Assembly (NCBI GenBank): GCA_900764695.1 | Contig: CAAFOY010000035.1 | Coordinates: forward strand, 1 to 14,838 | Length of the DNA: 14,838 bases | Reading direction: 5' to 3' | From: Lachnospiraceae bacterium | GTDB lineage: Bacteria > Bacillota_A > Clostridia > Lachnospirales > Lachnospiraceae | Shown: positions 8,423 to 14,690 of the stretch, one piece after another | Layout: every line of letters begins with the position of its first letter | Position numbering within the stretch: position 1 is the stretch's first letter | Position numbers and translations under genes: made by a program | The notes under the pieces: model-generated | What the model was told of the DNA's origin: nothing | The model's input: the letters and a program-made list of their open reading frames with translations, nothing else | Database searches by the model: none

Positions 8423-8476
8423 TTTACTTAATTTTATAAACTATTTTTATGACAAAATCAAGTAAAATTAAGTAAA
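8423..8476. promoter_or_regulatory. 14-bp inverted repeat framing the gltB promoter (candidate operator)
   Basis: TTTACTTAATTTTA at 8423-8436 and its exact reverse complement at 8463-8476 flank the promoter, with arm starts 40 bp apart, about four helical turns. The core word ACTTAA/TTAAGT occurs again in the block to 8550 (TTTTAAGTA near 8512-8520, with CTTAACT words near 8526 and 8541). This is the position expected for a nitrogen- or glutamate-responsive regulator binding on both sides of the promoter. AT-rich DNA makes short repeats common, but 14 perfect bases is more than usual. Confidence 0.45.
8433..8461 (-). promoter_or_regulatory. Promoter of gltBD
   Basis: On the minus strand TTGATT (8456-8461) and TATAAA (8433-8438) are spaced exactly 17 bp. 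The predicted start is near 8426, giving a leader of about 107 nt that contains the terminator-like hairpin. The -10 box overlaps one arm of a 14-bp inverted repeat and the -35 box abuts the other. Confidence 0.65.
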
Positions 8477-8586
8477 AAATACATATTTTTTTATTTTTTT
8501 TACTTTCTCTATTTTAAGTATGTGCCTTAACTTAGTTTGTCTTAACTAATTTAACCATTTGGTTTACTTTAGAAAGCCTTTTATAA

Positions 8587-8636
8587 AAAAATTCTTCCAT
8601 GCAAAAATGCTTTTCTTTATGCACGGAAGAATTTTT
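8587..8636 (-). terminator. Intrinsic terminator after rpoD
   Basis: Arms 8587-8603 and 8620-8636 give a 17-bp stem in minus-strand RNA (AAAAAUUCUUCC, one G-U pair, then UGCA) with a 16-nt loop, followed by more T residues. The one imperfect pair is G-U on the minus strand but A-C on the plus strand, so it is built to stop minus-strand transcription. It starts 5 nt after the rpoD stop codon. Confidence 0.9.
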
Positions 8637-8641
8637 ATTTA

Positions 8642-9904
8642 TTAACTATTAAGGAAATCCTTAATCTTCTTACTTCTAACAGGATTTCTTAACTTTCTTA
8701 ATGCCTTAGCTTCAATCTGTCTGATACGCTCTCTTGTAACATTGAATTCCTTTCCAACTTCTTCAAGAGTTCTTGGATGTCCGTCTCTTAAGCCAAATCT
8801 TAAGATAATAACTTCCTTTTCACGTTCTTTCAAATCTTCAAGTAATACATCAATGTGTTCTCTAAGCATAACTGATTCAATGTTAGCTTCCGGAGTAACT
8901 GTATTGTTGTCTGCAACAAAATCTCCTAAGTTAGAATCATCTTCTTCACCGATAGGTGTTTCTAATGATGCAGGCTCTCTTGCTATCTGCATTATCTCTA
9001 AAACTTTTTCTTCTGTTATATCTAATGCATTGGCTAATTCCTGAGTTGATGGCTCGTAACCTAACTCTAAAGTTAATTTACGCTGCATCTTTGACATTCT
9101 GTTAATTGTCTCAACCATATGAACAGGTACACGGATTGTTCTTGCGTGGTCTGCAAGTGCTCTTGTTACAGACTGTCTAATCCACCATGTAGCATATGTA
9201 CTCAGCTTATATCCTTTTTCGTAATCAAATTTTTCAACACCTTTTATGAGTCCTAAATTGCCCTCCTGTACTAAATCAAGGAAACTCATACCTCTTCCTG
9301 TGTATCTCTTAGCAATACTAACAACAAGACGTAAATTAGCTTCTATTAATTTGTCTTTAGCAACAGGATCGCCTTCTGATTTACGTTTGGCAAGTTCAAG
9401 TTCTTCTTCTGCAGTTAACAATGGAACTGTACCTATTTCTTTTAAGTACATTCTAACAGGGTCTTCTGTTCCGACACCTTCAAGTAAACCAACATTATCT
9501 AATTCAACAATTTCTTCTTCATCTTCAAAATCGTCATCTGTAGGTTCTAAATCAATAGGGCCTTCTGCTGCAAGTGTCAAATCTGCTTCTGTTGGTTCTG
9601 CATCAGATGCAGTTTCTTCTGCATTATCCACCTCTTCATTATCAGTATCATCTACCGCTTCCACATCAGTTTTCACACTTGTCTTCTTTGTTAATTTCTT
9701 TGTTTCTGACTTTCCGTCTGAATCACCTGTTTTAATTGTCAATCCATTTTCAATTATATACTCGGCAATAGCATCTTTACGTTCGCCTGTAAGTGGCATC
9801 CCCTGAAACATGTTATCAACATCAGCAGTTGTAACCACTCCACCATTCTTCTTGCCAAGTTCTACTAATTCTGTCAGTTTTTCTGTAAAGTCTTTCTTCT
9901 TCAC
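8642..9904 (-). CDS. rpoD: RNA polymerase primary sigma factor (sigma-A/RpoD)
   Basis: This is the housekeeping sigma factor that directs RNA polymerase to TTGACA/TATAAT promoters. The chosen 420-residue form has a region 1.1-like N-terminus (about 1-58) and a long acidic low-complexity linker (about 76-140). Region 1.2 begins at [11 protein letters not shown] (148-158). Region 2 (about 186-258) includes the -10-reading, melting segment [21 protein letters not shown]. Region 3 starts near RVPVHM (258-263), and region 4.2 has the -35-reading helix-turn-helix [20 protein letters not shown] (379-398). The open frame extends upstream to a TTG at 10018, but the promoter places transcription start there. 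The GTG at 9904 has GAAAGGG 9 nt upstream and begins the normal FTEKL-type N-terminus, so it is preferred; Met codons at frame positions 7 and 24 lack binding sites. dnaG, a common neighbour of rpoD, is not next to it. Confidence 0.93.
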   Translation of the reverse strand: MKKKDFTEKLTELVELGKKNGGVVTTADVDNMFQGMPLTGERKDAIAEYIIENGLTIKTGDSDGKSETKKLTKKTSVKTDVEAVDDTDNEEVDNAEETASDAEPTEADLTLAAEGPIDLEPTDDDFEDEEEIVELDNVGLLEGVGTEDPVRMYLKEIGTVPLLTAEEELELAKRKSEGDPVAKDKLIEANLRLVVSIAKRYTGRGMSFLDLVQEGNLGLIKGVEKFDYEKGYKLSTYATWWIRQSVTRALADHARTIRVPVHMVETINRMSKMQRKLTLELGYEPSTQELANALDITEEKVLEIMQIAREPASLETPIGEEDDSNLGDFVADNNTVTPEANIESVMLREHIDVLLEDLKEREKEVIILRFGLRDGHPRTLEEVGKEFNVTRERIRQIEAKALRKLRNPVRSKKIKDFLNS

Positions 9905-10018
9905 TACAGCAATCCCTTTCTTTGAATTTGAATAACTCCGACTAATCATGAACTCATAAATATATAAAAACTCTCTTCGTCGAGATAGACCTATCCACAT
10001 TAAGTGTTGGTTATTCAA
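9905..10018 (-). promoter_or_regulatory. rpoD leader closed by a 9-bp inverted repeat
   Basis: The predicted 114-nt leader starts with TTGAATAAC (minus strand, 10010-10018) and has the complementary GTTATTCAA at 9928-9936, just before the ribosome binding site (9914-9920). These arms would bring the 5' end next to the start region. Smaller possible stems lie inside, such as TCTC/GAGA around a GACGAA loop. It could simply stabilise the mRNA or tune initiation from the GTG codon. Confidence 0.4.
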
Positions 10019-10024
10019 CTTACA

Positions 10025-10053
10025 ATTATACGCATATGTTTAAAATCCGTCAA
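10025..10053 (-). promoter_or_regulatory. Sigma-A promoter of rpoD
   Basis: TTGACG (10048-10053) and TATAAT (10025-10030) are spaced exactly 17 bp on the minus strand: eleven of twelve consensus bases. The predicted start is near 10018. Because it sits downstream of mnmA, rpoD has its own promoter, and the sigma factor probably reads its own gene. Confidence 0.87.
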
Positions 10054-10217
10054 CATTATTTTTAAATATTTTGTAAAAAAATACGCAAATTTGTATCAAT
10101 GAGTAGATATTGCATAATTACTGTCTACTTATTATGAATATTTGGTAGGATTATTGGACTGCGTAGCACGAAACAATCCGTAAACATCAAAGTTGGTGCT
10201 TTTGATTCCAACATATT

Positions 10218-11279
10218 TTATTCTGAAATAATTTCTCCTCCGCAAAGCACATATCCATCCTGATATACAACTAAAGATTGTCCCGGGGTCACTGCTCTTT
10301 GAGGTTTGTCAAATTCACAATACAATTTTTCATCTTCCATCCACACAGTACAGTCTGCCCCTTCATGGTTATATCTTATTTTCGCAAATGCTCTTTGTTT
10401 TCCACTAATACTTTCCTTTGCCATCATATTAACATTGTGCGCAACTACTATCTTTTTAAACAGGGATTCATTGTCGCATACCACAATCTGATTCTTATTG
10501 GCATTGATTTCACAAACATACATATTTTTATTTTGCAATTTCAAACCTTTTCGCTGTCCGACTGTATAAAAAATAATTCCTTTATGTTTTCCAACAACTT
10601 CTCCATCCATTGTCACAATATTTCCCGGTATTGCCCTTTTTCCTGTTTCTTTGTATATAAAATTTGCATATTTTCCATCGGGAATAAAGCACATATCCTG
10701 ACTGTCTTTTTTATGTGCAACAGGAATTCCTACTCTTTCAGCAATCTTTCGCACTTCATCTTTTTCATAGCTGCCAAGAGGCATAATTGTATGTTCTAAC
10801 TGTTCCTGAGTCAGTAAATGTAATGCATATGTCTGGTCTTTTTTTGCCGTTTTTGAATTTTTAATCGCGTACCTTCCATTTTCTAATTTTTCTATCTTTG
10901 CATAATGACCTGTTGCAATATAATCCGCTCCTAAATTTCCTGCCTTTTCCCTTAAAGCCTGCCATTTTACATATCTGTTGCATACCACACAAGGATTAGG
11001 TGTCTTTCCGTCATTATAAGTTTTAACAAAATATTCTATAACATTTTTATGAAATTCTTCATTAAAATTAAGCACATAATGAGGAATACCCAAATACGCC
11101 GCCACTTTCCTTGCGTCTTCCACTTCTGCTATTCCTGTTTCTCCACTTTCAGGAATATCTTTCTGCCACACCTGCATTGTAACGCCAATTACATTGTAAC
11201 CCTGTTTCTTTAATAAATATGCCGTAACCGATGAGTCAACTCCCCCTGATAACCCTACTACAACTGTTTTATTTTTCAT
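10218..11279 (-). CDS. mnmA: tRNA-specific 2-thiouridylase MnmA
   Basis: MnmA adds sulfur to C2 of the wobble uridine (U34) in tRNAs for Lys, Glu and Gln, using ATP to adenylate the base and a persulfide sulfur. The 353-residue protein has the ATP pyrophosphatase loop SGGVDSS at 11-17. The first catalytic cysteine is Cys97 in NPCVVCN and the second is Cys197 in SQDMCF. The tRNA-contacting central region is YTVGQRKGL (238-246), and a C-terminal beta-barrel follows with RAVTPGQSLVVYQ (328-340). The ATG follows AAGAGGT with a short 4-nt gap. No cysteine desulfurase gene, the usual sulfur donor partner, is next to it in this window. After the stop, 10019-10217 holds only weak hairpins (for example GTTGG/CCAAC and ATCAAA/TTTGAT near 10180-10210) before the rpoD promoter; no convincing terminator is seen. 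Confidence 0.97.
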   Translation of the reverse strand: MKNKTVVVGLSGGVDSSVTAYLLKKQGYNVIGVTMQVWQKDIPESGETGIAEVEDARKVAAYLGIPHYVLNFNEEFHKNVIEYFVKTYNDGKTPNPCVVCNRYVKWQALREKAGNLGADYIATGHYAKIEKLENGRYAIKNSKTAKKDQTYALHLLTQEQLEHTIMPLGSYEKDEVRKIAERVGIPVAHKKDSQDMCFIPDGKYANFIYKETGKRAIPGNIVTMDGEVVGKHKGIIFYTVGQRKGLKLQNKNMYVCEINANKNQIVVCDNESLFKKIVVAHNVNMMAKESISGKQRAFAKIRYNHEGADCTVWMEDEKLYCEFDKPQRAVTPGQSLVVYQDGYVLCGGEIISE

Positions 11280-11341
11280 TTTTGACCTCTTAAATATTTC
11301 TTATTTTTATAGACATCATGTTGTCTTTTTTCTTATCCTCT

Positions 11342-11369
11342 ATTATAATATTTTTGTAAATAACTTCAA
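11342..11369 (-). promoter_or_regulatory. Promoter of mnmA
   Basis: TTGAAG (11364-11369) and TATAAT (11342-11347) are spaced 16 bp on the minus strand, giving a leader of about 55 nt. It lies within the 135-bp divergent region shared with the TetR-family gene. Confidence 0.65.
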
Positions 11370-11382
11370 GTAAAGGAAAGGC

Positions 11383-11401
11383 CATTATACCATATGTAAT
11401 G
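11383..11401. promoter_or_regulatory. Imperfect palindrome before the TetR-family gene (candidate operator)
   Basis: CATTA (11383-11387) and TAATG (11397-11401) frame a 9-bp centre that itself contains CATATG, ending 13 bp before the regulator's ATG. TetR-family proteins usually bind palindromes of about this size and repress their own gene. An ATTATAC word in it recurs next to the start codon (11408-11414). The symmetry is short, so this is tentative. Confidence 0.28.
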
Positions 11402-11414
11402 ACTAATATTATAC

Positions 11415-11999
11415 ATGAATATTAAAATAGATAAACGTAGTCAGCGCACAAGGGAAGCTTTGAAGAAAACGCTTGCGCAAATGATGATAAAACAGAATAT
11501 TAATGATATTACAATTAAAAATCTTGTTGTTCTTGCAAATATAAACCGTTCAACTTTTTATCTGCATTATACGGATATATTTGACCTATTACAAGAAATG
11601 GAAAACGACATTATTTCCCAGATTCAGAAGGTACTTGATTCCTATCCTTCATTATCGAGAGCTCAAAGTTACAGTTTTGTAACTGACCTGATTTCTGTTT
11701 TTGAAGCAAACAGAGATTCATTAAAAGCTTTAATGGGATATCACGGCGATGCATTTTTTATACAACGTATGGAAGACGTAATCGAAAGTAAGGTAAGAAA
11801 ACAGATTAATCTTATATATTGTTTTAACAAATCAATTGCCCCTGAATATGTTTATTCGTTTTTAAGAAGCGGTTGTATTGGAATGCTTAAAACATGGATT
11901 TTTTCTGATTGTGTTACACCACCTGAAGAAATGGCTGTATTTGTATACAACACAGTCCATGATATTATCACAAGACTTATAGAAGATACTTCTAAGTAA
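11415..11999 (+). CDS. TetR/AcrR-family transcriptional regulator
   Basis: A 194-residue one-component repressor type. The N-terminal TetR DNA-binding domain (about 8-55) has the helix-turn-helix ITIKNLVVLANINRSTFYLH, ending in the family's RSTFYxHY signature. The C-terminal part (about 60-194) is helical and resembles the type found in dihydroxyacetone-kinase-regulator-like TetR proteins; the ligand cannot be told. It is the only plus-strand gene here and is divergent from mnmA, which is not an expected target. The start is fixed by the family's normal N-terminus (RSQRTREAL), but no Shine-Dalgarno sequence precedes the ATG; the nearest purine run (AAAGGAAAGG) is over 30 nt away. Initiation may be leaderless or weak. 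The gene closes with a strong terminator. Confidence 0.9.
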   Translation: MNIKIDKRSQRTREALKKTLAQMMIKQNINDITIKNLVVLANINRSTFYLHYTDIFDLLQEMENDIISQIQKVLDSYPSLSRAQSYSFVTDLISVFEANRDSLKALMGYHGDAFFIQRMEDVIESKVRKQINLIYCFNKSIAPEYVYSFLRSGCIGMLKTWIFSDCVTPPEEMAVFVYNTVHDIITRLIEDTSK

Positions 12000-12029
12000 T
12001 ATATGAAAAATTTTTGATAAACATAAAAA

Positions 12030-12075
12030 ATGAACACAAATTCGTTATCACTAAACGTAACTTATTTGTGTTCAT
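12030..12075. terminator. Bidirectional terminator
   Basis: A 12-bp perfect stem (arms 12030-12041 and 12064-12075, ATGAACACAAAT and its complement) has a possible inner CGTT/AACG pairing (12043-12046 with 12054-12057). It is followed by a T-run on the plus strand and preceded by an A-run that becomes a T-run on the minus strand. It ends the TetR-family transcript and would equally stop a minus-strand gene ending at 12081. Confidence 0.88.
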
Positions 12076-12080
12076 CTTTT

Positions 12081-12164
12081 TTATCTTTTTATCGCAATCA
12101 GTTCTTCATCATCTTCTCTGTTGGTATCAGAAAATTCACTTATAAAACCATAAATATAATTTTC
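12081..12164 (-). pseudogene. Possible 3' remnant of a lost minus-strand gene
   Basis: Between a stop codon at 12165-12167 and a stop at 12081-12083 the minus strand is open for 27 codons. The predicted peptide has an ordinary protein-like composition (FISEFSDTNREDDEELIAIK). There is no start codon with a ribosome binding site in frame. The terminator stem lies 5 nt after its stop in the right orientation, as for a real gene end. I read it as the surviving tail of a deleted gene. It could also be a chance open stretch. The rest of this gap, 12168-12250, is AT-rich with nothing recognisable. Confidence 0.25.
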
Positions 12165-12250
12165 TTAAATACACTGAGGCCTAATTAATTTTTCCTTCAA
12201 ATCATAATTTATTTTTCACCCCGTATATCCCCACAATTAACTAAAATAAT

Positions 12251-12607
12251 TTAATTTACATCATCAGCCGGTACAATTGGTGACCATCCATCATCCTGTC
12301 CCGGATATTCTTCTGAGTCGCCACTTACCTGTTCATCTGCTGTATTTTCGTTATTACCTTCGTTATCAGCTGCATTGCCATCTTCTATCATGTCTACTGA
12401 ATCCCAATAATTCGTTTCGCCTTCAGCTGATTCGTTATCCATTGAATTGTTGTCATCTGCCTCATCTGTCTGATAATTAGTTGTTGTCACTTCCATCTTA
12501 TTCTCAGCATCTTTTCCGGTGCCTGAAGGATGTAACACAACAATCAAAACTACTGCTAAAATAACTGCCACAATTCCTACTATAATTATACTTTTTTTCT
12601 TTGACAT
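12251..12607 (-). CDS. Small membrane-anchored acidic protein, unknown function
   Basis: I do not recognise this 118-residue protein. Residues 3-5 are lysines, followed by one hydrophobic helix (about 6-25), so the chain should be anchored with its C-terminus outside. Residues 32-118 are low-complexity and strongly acidic, with 27 Asp/Glu against 2 Lys, rich in Asn, Ser and Gly, and without cysteine, so it is not a lipoprotein. The tail ends in a more hydrophobic DDGWSPIVPADD. The frame opens at a GTG three codons earlier, but AAGGGGTGG sits 5 nt before the ATG at 12607, which is the better start. It follows the Na/Pi transporter gene by 63 bp on the same strand and may be co-transcribed, though a promoter candidate lies in the gap. 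A cation-binding or wall-interacting role is only a guess. Confidence 0.75.
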   Translation of the reverse strand: MSKKKSIIIVGIVAVILAVVLIVVLHPSGTGKDAENKMEVTTTNYQTDEADDNNSMDNESAEGETNYWDSVDMIEDGNAADNEGNNENTADEQVSGDSEEYPGQDDGWSPIVPADDVN

Positions 12608-12636
12608 AAATACCACCCCTTAGTACAGATAGTTTA

Positions 12637-12665
12637 ATTTAAACATCATCCATACCATATGTCAA
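12637..12665 (-). promoter_or_regulatory. Candidate promoter of the small acidic protein
   Basis: A perfect TTGACA (12660-12665) is followed after 17 bp by TTAAAT (12637-12642) on the minus strand. The -10 region is covered by the palindrome GTTTAATTTAAAC (12632-12644), a possible repressor site. The -10 match is only four of six. Confidence 0.4.
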
Positions 12666-12670
12666 TATTA

Positions 12671-14464
12671 TTATTCATTTTCAATTTTATCTACATACTG
12701 AGACTTGTAATATAAGTAAAGTCCCTTATATTCCTCACTATGTTTGTCCATCATATGTCCATGCATATCATCTAAATGCAATTCTTTATTTACCCTCTTA
12801 GTAATATGCAAAGCTATATTTTCACAGTGGCTGGCAATTCTCTCAAAATTAGTAAGTAAATCTAATAAAGTAATACCTGCTTCTATGCTACATTGTCCGT
12901 TTTCCAATCTTGAAATATGATTGTCTTTTATCATATTTTTTAATCTTGAAATTATCTTAACCATTGGCTCTACTCTGATAACTGATATTTCATCATCTTC
13001 TTTAAATGCCTGGAATGTTGTATTAATAATAGATTCTATTGCATCTACTAAGACCTCAACTTCTTTTAACCCCTTATCAGAAAAATGAGCTTTTCTTTCA
13101 TGCATTTCTTCCATAAGGAATGAAATATTTATACAGTGATCACCTATTCTTTCCAAATCTCCAACTGAATTTAATAATTCAGATACGACTCTTTTTCCAT
13201 CTCCTGGAAGCTGTTTTGCATCTATCTTTAAAATGTATGAACTTAAAACGCTTTCACATTTATCAATAAAGTCTTCATTTTTTCTTGCTTCATCTAATAA
13301 CTTAATATCAAAATGTTTAATGAGCTCGCATGCAATCTTATAGTTATTTGATATTGCATCCGTCATTGCCCACATAACTTCTTTACTCTGCTTTAAAGCT
13401 ACTGTAGGTGTTTTTAATAACATTGGATCAAGTGTTCCAAGTTCTTTATCCATAAGAGACTCTTCTTCATTTCCAACAATCTTTCCTGTCAAATCACCTA
13501 CTTTATCTGCAAATGGAAGTAAAACTAAACTTGTAACAAGGTTAAATCCTACATGGATAATAGCAATCTTACTTCTGTTTACAGTTTCTCCAAATATTGC
13601 TAAACCAAATGCTTCTTTACATACACAGAATATAACCATAAATGAAAATGCACCTATAATATTAAACAATAAATAGCTAAGAGAAACTCTTTTTGCTTTT
13701 TTATTTGCACCGATTCCACCTAAAATAATAGCAACACATTTACCAATGTTCTGACCGATAATAATAGGAATTGCAGTTCCATATGTTACTACTCCTGTAG
13801 CGGAAAGTGCCTGTAAAATACCTACTGAAGCAGATGAGCTCTGAATAATTGCCGTAAGTACCATACCTATTAAAAATGCAAGTAATGGATTACTTATTGT
13901 TCCAAACATATGCTCAATAGCTGCTGTAATCTGTGCATTACCGCTAAACACAGATTCCATTGTTGTCATACCTGTAAAAAGTATGCCAAGACCAACTAAA
14001 ATTCCCGCTGTATCTTTTAATTTCTTTTTCTTAGAGAAAAGAATAATAAAAGCACCTACAACCAATAACACGCATGCTAAATATTTAGGCTTAACTAATT
14101 TTAAAATTAAAAGATTATCACCAACATCTCCTAAACTTAAAATAATAGCTGTCGCTGTACTACCAACATTGGCACCAAATACTACCGGAATAGCCTGTCC
14201 TAATTTCATGATTCCGGCATTTACAAATCCGATAAGCATAAGTGTAGTTGCCGCTGAGCTCTGAATAATGGCAGTTACCCCTGTTCCAAGGCCCCAACCT
14301 TTAAGCTGTCCTGTTCTTTTGCTCTTTCCTGTTGTCAGCTTTTCCAAAATCTTTTCAAGACTTCCACCTGCTAACTTTTCAAGAGATGAACCCATAAGAC
14401 TCATTCCATACAAAAACAGTCCTACGCCACCAAGTAACTCTAATACTAAAAGTACATAGTCCAT
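12671..14464 (-). CDS. Na+/phosphate cotransporter with PhoU-like C-terminal domain
   Basis: A PNaS (NptA/YjbB-type) symporter of 597 residues. The membrane half (about 1-325) has two inverted repeats, each with the family's QSS signature: QSSAATT at 68-74 and QSSSAS at 208-213, paired with GANVG (98-102) and GQNIG (238-242). About eight or nine hydrophobic segments are visible. The cytoplasmic half (about 355-560) is PhoU-like, with metal-site motifs ERIGDHCINI (438-447) and ERIASHCENI (541-550); the second has Ser where the first has Asp. It probably moves phosphate with sodium, with activity tuned by the PhoU part. The frame opens at a GTG seven codons earlier, but AAGGAG lies inside that extension, 9 nt before the ATG at 14464, which is chosen. 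The transport direction is not shown by sequence; some relatives act as exporters. Confidence 0.93.
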   Translation of the reverse strand: MDYVLLVLELLGGVGLFLYGMSLMGSSLEKLAGGSLEKILEKLTTGKSKRTGQLKGWGLGTGVTAIIQSSAATTLMLIGFVNAGIMKLGQAIPVVFGANVGSTATAIILSLGDVGDNLLILKLVKPKYLACVLLVVGAFIILFSKKKKLKDTAGILVGLGILFTGMTTMESVFSGNAQITAAIEHMFGTISNPLLAFLIGMVLTAIIQSSSASVGILQALSATGVVTYGTAIPIIIGQNIGKCVAIILGGIGANKKAKRVSLSYLLFNIIGAFSFMVIFCVCKEAFGLAIFGETVNRSKIAIIHVGFNLVTSLVLLPFADKVGDLTGKIVGNEEESLMDKELGTLDPMLLKTPTVALKQSKEVMWAMTDAISNNYKIACELIKHFDIKLLDEARKNEDFIDKCESVLSSYILKIDAKQLPGDGKRVVSELLNSVGDLERIGDHCINISFLMEEMHERKAHFSDKGLKEVEVLVDAIESIINTTFQAFKEDDEISVIRVEPMVKIISRLKNMIKDNHISRLENGQCSIEAGITLLDLLTNFERIASHCENIALHITKRVNKELHLDDMHGHMMDKHSEEYKGLYLYYKSQYVDKIENE

Positions 14465-14637
14465 AATTACTTTCTCCTTGCACACTATGTATTGCCCCCT
14501 CCCTTTGGTCGGTGGCTAATCGTCGGAAACACTTATATATAATGAACTTTGTCCATTTTGTTTCCTATGGAAAATAGATATTTTACTTCATTTTTTCTTA
14601 TTTTTTCCTTGATTTTTACATATAATTTACATATCCA
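14465..14637 (-). promoter_or_regulatory. Long leader of the Na/Pi cotransporter gene
   Basis: If transcription starts near 14637 the leader is about 170 nt. It is AT-rich apart from a GC-rich block just before the ribosome binding site (about 14490-14530), which could pair as GCCaCC with GGgGGC. CTATGGA and TCCATAG words about 60 nt apart can pair, and TTTCC ATA GGAAA forms a small palindrome near 14561-14573. No known riboswitch class was recognised. Confidence 0.3.
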
Positions 14638-14643
14638 TAGTCC

Positions 14644-14672
14644 ATAATAACGAATACACATACTTTTTTCAA
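14644..14672 (-). promoter_or_regulatory. Promoter of the Na/Pi cotransporter gene
   Basis: TTGAAA (14667-14672) and TATTAT (14644-14649) are spaced exactly 17 bp on the minus strand, each one mismatch from consensus. It begins 18 bp after the stop codon of the upstream HAD gene. Confidence 0.65.
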
Positions 14673-14690
14673 TAAAAATTTTAATGTTAT

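Noticed and set aside
8320..8426. Glutamine, T-box or other known riboswitch in the gltB leader
   Set aside because: No conserved core of these classes was recognised, and the leader upstream of the hairpin is only about 20 nt.
9246..9806. 186-codon Ser-rich open frame on the plus strand antisense to rpoD
   Set aside because: Its composition is the complement of the acidic linker codons (GAA/GAT read backwards as TTC/ATC and shifted to Ser). It has no ribosome binding site and lies wholly inside a conserved gene.
9905..10018. TTG- or Met-initiated N-terminal extension of RpoD
   Set aside because: The consensus promoter starts transcription at about 10018, the upstream start codons lack ribosome binding sites, and the GTG at 9904 has one.
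10140..10217. Terminator for mnmA
   Set aside because: Only short competing stems (GTTGG/CCAAC, ATCAAA/TTTGAT, TGC/GCA) with no proper T-run were found.
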